Source of the DNA: JACVRW01 sp963803245
GTDB lineage: Bacteria; Actinomycetota; Thermoleophilia; Solirubrobacterales; Thermoleophilaceae
Length of the DNA stretch: 64,000 nucleotides
Reading direction: 5' to 3'
Assembly (NCBI GenBank): GCA_963803245.1
Contig: CAWDLI010000002.1
Location: forward strand, 62,001 to 126,000
Shown: one piece after another, positions 43,734 to 50,919 of the stretch
Numbering within the stretch: the first letter of the stretch is position 1
Layout: the number at the start of each line of letters is the position of its first letter
Translations under genes and position numbers: made by a program
The notes under the pieces: model-generated
The model's database searches: none
The model's input: the letters and a program-made list of their open reading frames with translations, nothing else
What the model was told of the DNA's origin: nothing

Positions 43734-44764
43734 AGCATCTCCGCGATGTCGCGGACCATCTGCTTGCGCTGCTCGGGGTCGAACGCAACGGTCGAGATGA
43801 TGAGGGTGCCCACGCCCGCGTCGCGGTACACCGACAGCCGGTCGCGCACCTTGTCGCGCGGGCCCACGATTGCAACCGTGTCGATCAGCTCCGCCGGCAG
43901 CGCCGCGGCGGCCTCGTCCTTCTTGCCGTCCAGGTAGAGGTCCTGCACGGTCTGCGCCGCATCCTCGAACCCGTACCGGCGCACGAGCGCGTTGTAGAAG
44001 TTCTTCTTGCGCGAGCCCATCCCGCCCACGTAGAGCGCGAGCAGATGACGCACCGAGTCGCGGGCGCGGTCGATGTCGTCGTCGATGCAGACGCTCACCG
44101 ACGGTGCGATGTCGAACGAGCCGTTGAGGTCGCGGCCGGAGCGCGCGGCGCCTTCCTGGAGGAGCTCGCGCGACTCGCCCACGTGCTCGGGCGAGAAGAA
44201 GATCGGGATCCAGCCGTCGGCGATCTCCCCGGTGAGCTGCATGTTCTTGGGACCGATCGCGGCGATGTAGATCGGGATGCGCTCCTGTACCGGCCCGATC
44301 ATCAGCTTCAGCGCCTTGCCCGGTCCGTCGGGGAGCGGCAGCGTGTACTGCTCGCCGTCGTACTCGAGGCGCTCGCGGGCGAGCGCCTTGCGCACGATGT
44401 CCACGTACTCGCGCGTGCGGCCGAGCTGGTTGGCGAAGCGCTGCCCGTGCCAGCCCTCGGCCACCTGCGGACCGGATGACCCGATGCCGAGCAGCACGCG
44501 ACCGTCGGACAGGTGGTCGAGCGTGGCCGCCGTCATGGCGGTCATCGCGGGGGAGCGGGCGGGCATCTGGAAGATCGCCGAGCCGAGCTTGATGCGGTCG
44601 GTCTGGCCGGCGAGCCACGCCAGCACCGTGGCGGCGTCGGAGCCGTACGCCTCGGCGGCCCAGACGGAGTCGAAGCCAGCGTCCTCAGCCGTCTTGACGA
44701 GACCCAGCTGCTCGTCCACCGTCAGCCCGAGGCCCCAGTAGCCGAGGTTCAGCCCCAACCGCAT
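43730..44764 (-). CDS. LLM class (luciferase-like, probably F420-dependent) oxidoreductase
   Basis: 344-residue TIM-barrel flavin/F420 enzyme. Signatures: GLNLGYWGLGLTVDEQLGLV, DAGFDSVWAAEAYGSDAATV, GSAIFQMPARSPAMTAMTAA and RVLLGIGSSGPQVAEGWHG. Actinobacterial LLM proteins of this group generally use F420. A strong AAAGGAGA Shine-Dalgarno sequence lies 5 nt before the ATG. Overlaps the glycosyltransferase gene, so the two are probably co-expressed, perhaps for modification of a small molecule. Confidence 0.85.
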   Translation of the reverse strand: MRLGLNLGYWGLGLTVDEQLGLVKTAEDAGFDSVWAAEAYGSDAATVLAWLAGQTDRIKLGSAIFQMPARSPAMTAMTAATLDHLSDGRVLLGIGSSGPQVAEGWHGQRFANQLGRTREYVDIVRKALARERLEYDGEQYTLPLPDGPGKALKLMIGPVQERIPIYIAAIGPKNMQLTGEIADGWIPIFFSPEHVGESRELLQEGAARSGRDLNGSFDIAPSVSVCIDDDIDRARDSVRHLLALYVGGMGSRKKNFYNALVRRYGFEDAAQTVQDLYLDGKKDEAAAALPAELIDTVAIVGPRDKVRDRLSVYRDAGVGTLIISTVAFDPEQRKQMVRDIAEML

Positions 44765-44864
44765 GCAACTCTCCTTTCGCCGCTTGTGGGAGTCCGCGGC
44801 GCTCGTCTAAATGATCCGGCACTGAGCGTCGATACTTGAACGACCGCGACGGGAAGAGCATCCT

Positions 44865-44894
44865 ATGGCAGTGCGAGAGGTGAACTGCAAGTGA
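44865..44894 (+). CDS. Possible 9-codon upstream ORF
   Basis: ATG to TGA encodes MAVREVNCK and its stop overlaps the GTG start of the next gene (GTGA). A -10-like GATACT lies at 44831-44836 and a purine-rich GGGAAG precedes the ATG. It may only provide translational coupling; conservation is unknown. Confidence 0.25.
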   Translation: MAVREVNCK

Positions 44895-45400
44895 GACGCC
44901 GCCGACCAGCCCGCGAGCTTCGCAACGCCATCGACTGCATGCCGCTCCGGAGCCGGGAGGCGATGCTCGGCGGAATCGAGGCCAACGACATCATCGTCGG
45001 CGCCTACACCGACCGGCGCGGCGGCGTCTGCCCGATGCTCGCCGCCCACCGCAACGGCGGGCGCACCAGCCTGGCGAGCTTCGCCCGGGCGTGGGACCAG
45101 TACACCGGCGCTCGCGGCCGGGCCCGGGCCGCCACCCCGCGCGAGCTGAACACGCTGCGCGCGATGCTCGAGGCGAGCATCGCCCTCGACGAGGGCGTCG
45201 ACCTCTCCACCGTCCAGCCCCCGCCGCGCCGGGCGGTGCCCGCCGACACCGGCGAGCGCCATCGTGGAAGCGAGCTCCGCGGTCGTGCCGGGTGGGCCTG
45301 GATGCGCCCCTTCCGGCGCCTCGACGAGTACGAGCGCGCGCTGGCCGAGCTGGAGGCCCTGGAGCGCGAGCGCCCCGCCCGCGAGCTCGAACCGGTCTAG
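44891..45400 (+). CDS. Conserved hypothetical protein
   Basis: 169 residues, Arg- and Glu-rich. Start LRNAIDCMPLRSREAMLGGI, then IVGAYTDRRGGVCPMLAAHR, FARAWDQYTGARGRARAATP and a helical segment AMLEASIALDEGVDLSTVQ. The tail is charged and probably coiled. I do not recognise the family. GTG start overlaps the small upstream reading frame. It lies divergent from the LLM gene. Confidence 0.6.
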   Translation: MRRRRPARELRNAIDCMPLRSREAMLGGIEANDIIVGAYTDRRGGVCPMLAAHRNGGRTSLASFARAWDQYTGARGRARAATPRELNTLRAMLEASIALDEGVDLSTVQPPPRRAVPADTGERHRGSELRGRAGWAWMRPFRRLDEYERALAELEALERERPARELEPV

Positions 45401-45437
45401 CGCCCAAGCAGCCGGCGTGGCCGGCTGCGCAGCGACG

Positions 45438-46157
45438 TTACGGCGTGTCGCCCGGCCGGATGAACTGAATCTCGGGCACGATGCACGCGGGGGAGGTGCG
45501 CAGCAGGAAGCGCACCGCCTCGGCGATGTCCTCGGGCTGGATCATCTCGTCGCGCCCAACGCCCTCGACCCAGTCGGTCATCGCCGTGTCGACGAAGCCG
45601 GGGCAGAACGCCGTCACCTGGATGCCGTCGTTGGAGAGCTCACGGTGGAGCGCCTGGCTCAGGCCAACCACGCCGAACTTCGTGGCCGAGTAGGCGGCGA
45701 GCCAGCCCTGCCCGTACTTGCCGGCGATCGAGGCCGTATTCACCATCAGCGCCTTGCCGTGCTCCGCGCCGGCCTCCTTCAGCAGCGGTATGCCCTCGCG
45801 CGCCGTCAGGTAGACCCCGCGCAGGTTCACGTCGAGCTGGATGTCGAGCTTCTTGGTCTCGGTGTCCGCCACGGGCGCGCCGATGCCGATGCCGGCGTTG
45901 TTCACGAGCACGTCCAGGCGCCCGAAGCGCTCCCGGTGGGCGGCCACCACGCGCTTGATGTCCTCCTCGTCCGCAACGTTGCCGGCCACGGCGTTCACGT
46001 CCAAGCCCTCGTCCGAGAGCCCCCTGGCCGCGGTCTCGAGCTTGTCCGGCCGGCGTGCCGAGAGCGTGATCCCGTAGCCGTCCTGCCCGAGCGCCCGGGC
46101 GATGGCCAGCCCTATTCCGCTCGATCCACCGGTGATGAGTGCAGCGCGCGTGTCCAA
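45438..46157 (-). CDS. Short-chain dehydrogenase/reductase
   Basis: 239-residue classical SDR. NAD(P)-binding GGSSGIG at residues 10-16, NNAGIGIGAP, catalytic Ser in VNTASIAGKYGQ and YSATK in AAYSATKFGVVGL. GITLSARRP after the second strand carries a basic residue suggesting NADPH. TTG start supported by GGGAGGAG five bases upstream. Substrate unknown. Confidence 0.88.
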   Translation of the reverse strand: MDTRAALITGGSSGIGLAIARALGQDGYGITLSARRPDKLETAARGLSDEGLDVNAVAGNVADEEDIKRVVAAHRERFGRLDVLVNNAGIGIGAPVADTETKKLDIQLDVNLRGVYLTAREGIPLLKEAGAEHGKALMVNTASIAGKYGQGWLAAYSATKFGVVGLSQALHRELSNDGIQVTAFCPGFVDTAMTDWVEGVGRDEMIQPEDIAEAVRFLLRTSPACIVPEIQFIRPGDTP

Positions 46158-46205
46158 GTGCTCCTCCCGATCGGCCTGAAGACCGCGCGGACGCTATTTG
46201 AAATT

Positions 46206-46219
46206 GCGTTAAGGAACGC
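46206..46219. promoter_or_regulatory. Inverted repeat in a divergent intergenic region
   Basis: GCGTT-AAGG-AACGC, in a locally AT-rich patch between the SDR gene and the lipoprotein gene. Possible operator; no adjacent regulator gene is present. Confidence 0.3.
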
Positions 46220-46266
46220 GTCACCCGGCGTGGCCGACAGGGCCGTTCCCTACGCTTCGCCCCTCC

Positions 46267-47247
46267 TTGCGCCCGCGACTCGCTCTCATCGCCACGATGC
46301 TGCTGGTCTGTGCTCTGCTGGGCGCGTGCGGAGGCGACTCGGACGACAGCGAGCCGAGCGCACCGCCGGAGGTCAATCTGAAGGACTTCCCGGCGGCCCA
46401 GGGCAAGTCCCTCCGTGAGCTGCTGGCGCAGCTGACTCCGGGAGGCCCGGTGCTGGCGCCGTCCGTGGCCGACCTCACGGTGGGCAAGAACCGCTACGGC
46501 TTCGGGCTCTTCGACCGTTCCCGCAAGCCGATCACAGGGGCGTCCGCGGTCGTGTACATCGCCCCGGTGGGCGGCGGTGAGGCGATCGGGCCGATCAAGG
46601 CCCGCTACGAGTCGCTTGCCGTCAAGCCGCAGTTCCAGAGCCAGACCTCGTCGCTCGACCCGGACTCCTCGAGCCACGTCTACGTGGCCGACATCGACTT
46701 CCCGAAGCCCGGTGACTACGACGTGATCGGCATGGCCCGCCTCGACGATCGCCTCGTGGCCGCGCTGCCGGTGAGCGGGCCGACCGTGGTGAAGAAGGAG
46801 GACGTGGTGCCGGCGGTCGGCGATCCCGCCCCCAAGATCCACACGCCGGTCGCGGCGGACGTGGGCGGGGACCTCTCACAGATCGACACCCGGACGCCGC
46901 CGTCGCCCATGCACGACGTGGATTTCGCGGACGTGGTCGGCAAGAAGCCCATCGTCCTGCTCTTCGCGACGCCGCGCCTCTGTCAGAGCCGTGTCTGCGG
47001 CCCGGTGGTGGACATCGCCGAGGAGGTGATGTCCGAGCGCGGCAAGGACGCCGACTTCATCCACATGGAGATCTTCGAGGACAACGAGATCAACAAGGGC
47101 TATCGCCCGCAGGTGCGCGCCTGGCAGTTGCCGTCCGAGCCCTGGGTGTTCACGATCGACGGCGATGGCAAGGTCGCGGCACGCCTCGAGGGAGCGTTCA
47201 GCGCGCGCGAGCTGAACGCCGCGATCGACAAAGCCGTCGACGGCTAG
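46267..47247 (+). CDS. Exported lipoprotein with C-terminal thioredoxin-like fold
   Basis: 326 residues. Lipobox LLGACGG follows a short signal, then a Ser/Asp/Glu linker. A first beta domain (FGLFDRSRKPITGASAVVYI) resembles an Ig-like copper-handling module. The C-terminal domain from about residue 215 reads KKPIVLLFATPRLCQSRVCG and VFTIDGDGKVAARLEGAF, a thioredoxin-like fold whose cysteines are spaced CX4C rather than CXXC. TTG 46267 is the probable start. Function unknown; an extracytoplasmic redox or metal-delivery role is conceivable. Confidence 0.65.
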   Translation: MRPRLALIATMLLVCALLGACGGDSDDSEPSAPPEVNLKDFPAAQGKSLRELLAQLTPGGPVLAPSVADLTVGKNRYGFGLFDRSRKPITGASAVVYIAPVGGGEAIGPIKARYESLAVKPQFQSQTSSLDPDSSSHVYVADIDFPKPGDYDVIGMARLDDRLVAALPVSGPTVVKKEDVVPAVGDPAPKIHTPVAADVGGDLSQIDTRTPPSPMHDVDFADVVGKKPIVLLFATPRLCQSRVCGPVVDIAEEVMSERGKDADFIHMEIFEDNEINKGYRPQVRAWQLPSEPWVFTIDGDGKVAARLEGAFSARELNAAIDKAVDG

Positions 47248-47627
47248 GGCGCCGAGCCGATGCGGATCAGGTCGATCGCCCGCCGGTAGATCGCCGACCC
47301 GTCCTTGCCGCTCTCGCAGCGCATGCGAGCGACCACCAGCCAGTCGCCCGCACCGACCCTGCTGCGCCGCGGCACCCAGCGGAAGTTGAACCGCCCCGTG
47401 GCGTCCACCGTGGCGGCGCCGATCCTGAACGCGTTCTGCGAGGTGCGCAGCGAGATCCGGACCCGGCGGCTGCAGAACTCGATCACAGGCCACCCGGCAC
47501 CCCGAACCGTCAGCGTCTTGCCGAAAGGCACGACAGGCGGAGTGGCCACGATCCGCTGCTTGGCCTCCGCCATGGCAGGGAAGGCTGCGGCGAGCGAAAG
47601 GACGGAGATGCATGCGAGCCGGCGCAC
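47244..47627 (-). CDS. Small secreted protein of unknown function
   Basis: 127 residues from GTG 47627, chosen because TACGAT ends 8 nt upstream and the sequence then reads as a signal peptide (LACISVLSLAAAFPAMAEA). The mature part is a beta-rich Ig-like domain (VVPFGKTLTVRGAGWPVIEF, then FNFRWVPRRSRVGAGDWLVV) with two Cys. Overlaps the convergent lipoprotein gene by 4 nt. Confidence 0.55.
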   Translation of the reverse strand: MRRLACISVLSLAAAFPAMAEAKQRIVATPPVVPFGKTLTVRGAGWPVIEFCSRRVRISLRTSQNAFRIGAATVDATGRFNFRWVPRRSRVGAGDWLVVARMRCESGKDGSAIYRRAIDLIRIGSAP

Positions 47628-47706
47628 CGCGTCGGATCGTACCGGCGGGAGGGAGGGCCGAGACGATCTGCTTGCACTCGTTCGAGCGCTCTGAGATTGT
47701 CGCTCG

Positions 47707-49302
47707 GTGAGCACCGGTCGGATGGCCCTCGGACTCGTGCTGTGCGCCGGTGCCCTGCTCGCGCTGGCCGCCGGCGGGCGTCCCGGCGGCTCGCGCGCCG
47801 AGGTGCCGGCCGGCCCGGCCGCGCTTGCCTGGAGTGACTGCGGGGAGGGCTTCCAGTGCGCCTCGGTCCGGGTGCCGCGCGACTACCGGCGGCCGCGGGG
47901 ACGCAAGATCAAGCTGGCCTTGGTCCGCCTGCCGGCGGCAAACCCGGCGGAGCGGATCGGATCACTCTTCCTGAACCCCGGTGGGCCCGGCGGGTCCGGG
48001 ATCGATCTCCTGCGTAGCAACGCCAAGGGCGTGTTCGCGCCCCTCAACGCCCGTTTCGACCTCGTCGCGTGGGATCCGCGCGGCGTCGGAGCGAGCGCCG
48101 GCCGGGTTGACTGTGGCGTCGATCAGCTGAAGCTCGGGATCTATTCCCAGCCGTTCGGCCGGCCGACGCCGGCGTCGGAGCGCCGGGTCGTTCGCAGGGC
48201 GAGGACCTACGTGCGGCGCTGCATGGCCGAGAACAGGCGGTCGGGGCTGCTCCCGTACATCCACACCGCCAACACCGCCCGTGACCTGAACAGCCTGCGG
48301 GCCGCGGTGGGGGACCGCAAGCTCACGTACCTGGGGTACTCGTACGGAACCCAGATCGGCGCGACCTACGCGACCTTCTTTCCCCGCCGGGTCCGGGCGC
48401 TGGCCCTCGACGGCGCGGTGGACGCCGAGGGCTTCGTGAACGATCCGATCCGGGACTTCCGCCGCCAGACGGAGTCCTTCGAGGACGTCTTCGATCGCTT
48501 CCTCGCGGGGTGCCGCATCCGTCCCGACCATTGCGGGCTCGGCGCAGCCAAACCAGGAGCCGCCTACGACGCCCTGGCGAAGCGCCTCGACCAGCGGGCG
48601 CTCCCCGCGGCCGGAGCGGCCAACCCGACCCCCGTGGGTGGCGACGACCTGCGGGCGGCCACGTTGGCCACGCTGCCGTCGAAGCCGCTGTGGGCGGTGC
48701 TCAGCAATGCCCTCATCGGCGCGCAGCGCGGCGACGGCTCGCTGCTGCGGATCGTCGCCGACGTCTTCTACGAGCGGGAGGAGACGGGGATCTTCGACCC
48801 ATTCGTCGCGATCAGCGCTCTCGACGGACATTGGCCGGCGAAGCCGCTGCCCTACCTGCGAGACGGCCGGAGCGCGTACAGGCGGTTCGGCCAATTCTGG
48901 TGGAACGCCGGCTACAGCGAGCTTGCGATGGGGCTCTGGCCGGTTAAGCCCCGGGGCGGCCACGTGGGCCCGGTGCAGAACTCCCGGCAGGCCACCACCG
49001 CCCTGGTGGTGGGCACCACGCACGATCCATCCACCCCATACGTGTGGGCGAAGCGGCTGACCGCCGACCTGGGCAACGCTCGGCTGCTCACGATGCGGGG
49101 CGACGGTCACACCGCGTCGTTCGGCGACAACTCCCTGTGCATCGACACGGCGGTACAGGCATACCTCGAGCAGCTCCTGCTGCCCGCGCGGAAGACGGTC
49201 TGCCCGCAGGAGGTTCCCTTCGCGACGGCGGCGCGCACGCGATCCCCGCGGGCTGTCCACCACCTGCTGGAGAGGGCCTGGACCATCGGATTCCCCCGCT
49301 AG
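47707..49302 (+). CDS. Secreted alpha/beta hydrolase, tripeptidyl-aminopeptidase-like
   Basis: 531 residues with a signal peptide. The N-terminal SDCGEGFQCASVRVPRDYRR and the oxyanion segment LNPGGPGGSGIDLL are typical of the SlpD/TAP-type S33 family. Nucleophile Ser lies near residue 213 in YLGYSYGTQIGATYA, Asp in TTHDPSTP near 439 and His in RGDGHTASFGDNSLCI near 466. The C-terminal TAP-like segment is present. Probably an exported exo-peptidase. GTG start. No partner gene overlaps it. Confidence 0.85.
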   Translation: MSTGRMALGLVLCAGALLALAAGGRPGGSRAEVPAGPAALAWSDCGEGFQCASVRVPRDYRRPRGRKIKLALVRLPAANPAERIGSLFLNPGGPGGSGIDLLRSNAKGVFAPLNARFDLVAWDPRGVGASAGRVDCGVDQLKLGIYSQPFGRPTPASERRVVRRARTYVRRCMAENRRSGLLPYIHTANTARDLNSLRAAVGDRKLTYLGYSYGTQIGATYATFFPRRVRALALDGAVDAEGFVNDPIRDFRRQTESFEDVFDRFLAGCRIRPDHCGLGAAKPGAAYDALAKRLDQRALPAAGAANPTPVGGDDLRAATLATLPSKPLWAVLSNALIGAQRGDGSLLRIVADVFYEREETGIFDPFVAISALDGHWPAKPLPYLRDGRSAYRRFGQFWWNAGYSELAMGLWPVKPRGGHVGPVQNSRQATTALVVGTTHDPSTPYVWAKRLTADLGNARLLTMRGDGHTASFGDNSLCIDTAVQAYLEQLLLPARKTVCPQEVPFATAARTRSPRAVHHLLERAWTIGFPR

Positions 49303-49372
49303 CGAGGCCGGAGGTTTCCCGGGCGGTCGCGCGCGGTATTAGATCCTGACCTTCAAGCAGGGGAGACGGCTG

Positions 49373-49669
49373 GTGTTGATCGTCGTGCAGTACACGGCCG
49401 ACGTCTATCTCGAGGAATACGACGAGGTCGTCTCGAAGATCCGCTTTCATGACGAACCGCCCCCCGGGCTCATCATGCACGCCGCCGCCGTGACGGAGGA
49501 GGGCCGGGTGCGGGTCTTCGACATCTGGCGCTCTCGGGAGGCGCACGACGAGTTCGCCACGAGCCGCCTGCACCCCGCGATCGTCGAGGTCGTGGGCGAG
49601 CAGCGCGCTACGAACATCGACCACCGCGTGGATCACCTCCACAGCCTGGTCAAGCCCGTGGGCGACTAG
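49373..49669 (+). CDS. Small protein, possible dimeric alpha-beta barrel (ABM-like)
   Basis: 98 residues. LIVVQYTADVYLEEYDEVVS, then IMHAAAVTEEGRVRVFDIWR and SREAHDEFATSRLHPAIVEV. The beta-alpha-beta-beta pattern with the (V/I)xDIW motif fits ABM/ferredoxin-like proteins of unknown role. GTG 49373 follows a GGGGAGA Shine-Dalgarno sequence. Confidence 0.6.
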   Translation: MLIVVQYTADVYLEEYDEVVSKIRFHDEPPPGLIMHAAAVTEEGRVRVFDIWRSREAHDEFATSRLHPAIVEVVGEQRATNIDHRVDHLHSLVKPVGD

Positions 49670-49687
49670 CCCACCGATATCGATCCA

Positions 49688-49786
49688 GTGCAGGCCGAAG
49701 CGGAAGGGGCTCAGGACCTCCGCATCGGGTACGGCATCGTCGCGTTCATGGTCGTCGCGGCGCTGATCGCCACGCTCCTGGCATAG
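49688..49786 (+). CDS. Very small single-pass membrane protein
   Basis: 32 residues from GTG 49688: acidic N-terminus (MQAEAEGAQDLRI) and one hydrophobic helix (GYGIVAFMVVAALIATLLA) running to the stop. Third positions are strongly G/C, as in real genes here, and a GATATC sequence lies 6 nt upstream. No homologue is known to me. Confidence 0.4.
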   Translation: MQAEAEGAQDLRIGYGIVAFMVVAALIATLLA

Positions 49787-49851
49787 GGAGCTCGGAGTAG
49801 CCGGGGGAAAATCTCAGTACCCCCCTTGGAAAACCTCGGTACGCCTTTCGA

Positions 49852-49880
49852 TTGCCCGTGCCCCTGAACGGGGCTAGGTT
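49852..49880 (+). promoter_or_regulatory. Promoter with an inverted repeat in its spacer
   Basis: TTGCCC (49852-49857), 17-nt spacer, TAGGTT (49875-49880). The spacer contains GCCCC-TGAAC-GGGGC (49860-49874), abutting the -10 box, so a repressor or activator site is plausible. The leader to ATG 49991 is about 100 nt. Upstream, 49787-49851 holds nothing I recognise. Confidence 0.5.
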
Positions 49881-49990
49881 GGGTTCCGCGAGCCCCGCGA
49901 CGTGCGGTGGCTGGGCAGGACGTCCGATTCGCTTGGCCCGGTAGGCCGTCCCCGATGGCCGGGCCCGGGTGGGCCGCGGAAGGAGGCCTG

Positions 49991-50815
49991 ATGCTGTCCA
50001 AGCTGGTCCGCTACCTGGGAAACAACGTCCTCGGCCTGATGGCCCTGTTCGTCGCGCTCGGAGGTACCGCCTACGCGGTGAACACCGTGGGCAGCACCGA
50101 CATCATCGACGGTGAGGTGCGGTCCATCGACATCCGCAACGACGACATCCAGAGCGGCGATGTGAAGGACGGCTCGATCAACACGTTCGACGTCCACAGC
50201 TTCCTCGGAGTAGATGTCGTCGACGGCACCCTCACCGGCGACGACGTGGCCGACACCTCCTCGCTCGGGCCCCAGGAGATCCACGAGGAGTTCCTGGTCT
50301 TCAACGACACGCTGGTGGACACGGACCTTGCGACCGGATCGGTGGGTAGCGACGAGGTCGACGACAACTCGCTCACCGGCGCTGACATCAACGAGTCCAC
50401 GCTCAGCCTGCCGGCCTCGAGCTCGGGCCCGGCCTCGTTCAGGGCCGCGAGCAATGTGGCCATGAACGACAACGGGTCGCTCACGCAGGTCCTCACCACG
50501 AGCCTCCCGCCCGGCGCTTGGGCGGTGAGCGCAACGGCGACCACGAGCGGGGTGTCCTTCAACGGTGGGGGGCCGGCCGTGAGGGACGTGTACTGCGAGC
50601 TGCAGAGTGGGGGGATCTACGCGGGCGGGCGTGCCCGTGACCGGCGCCCGGTTCCCGTCAACGATTTCGTGGAACGGTCACTGACCATGCTCGGGACCGT
50701 CTTCGTGCCCGCGGCCGGCACCGGCGACGCGACCCTGCTGTGCGGCACGATCACCACCGACGAGTTCGTCCGCGACGCTCAGATGACGGTCACCAAGGTC
50801 AGCAACTTCTTCTGA
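49991..50815 (+). CDS. Exported GDVKDxSINTFDV-repeat protein, copy 1
   Basis: 274 residues. A signal or anchor segment (LGNNVLGLMALFVALGGTAYA) is followed by short repeats of the D-I-x-x-x-D-I type (DIIDGEVRSIDIRNDDIQSG, then DVKDGSINTFDVHSFLG). The C-terminal half is beta-rich and ends VTKVSNFF. The repeat block resembles a pentapeptide-like coil. A perfect AAGGAGG Shine-Dalgarno sequence lies 5 nt before the ATG. Related copies are at 54.4 and 59.6 kb. Function unknown; a surface or matrix protein is plausible. Confidence 0.7.
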   Translation: MLSKLVRYLGNNVLGLMALFVALGGTAYAVNTVGSTDIIDGEVRSIDIRNDDIQSGDVKDGSINTFDVHSFLGVDVVDGTLTGDDVADTSSLGPQEIHEEFLVFNDTLVDTDLATGSVGSDEVDDNSLTGADINESTLSLPASSSGPASFRAASNVAMNDNGSLTQVLTTSLPPGAWAVSATATTSGVSFNGGGPAVRDVYCELQSGGIYAGGRARDRRPVPVNDFVERSLTMLGTVFVPAAGTGDATLLCGTITTDEFVRDAQMTVTKVSNFF

Positions 50816-50919
50816 GCGTTCGGGAAACCGCTGCCGTGAGGACGGCAAATTCCCGCAAATTGCGACTATCGCGGTTCGCAGAGCTTGTGATGACCCTCGC
50901 CAGCCAAGAGGTTCACCGA

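Noticed and set aside
46206..46219. GCGTT/AACGC repeat as a definite TetR site
   Set aside because: No regulator gene adjoins it and the arms are short; kept only as a low-confidence feature.
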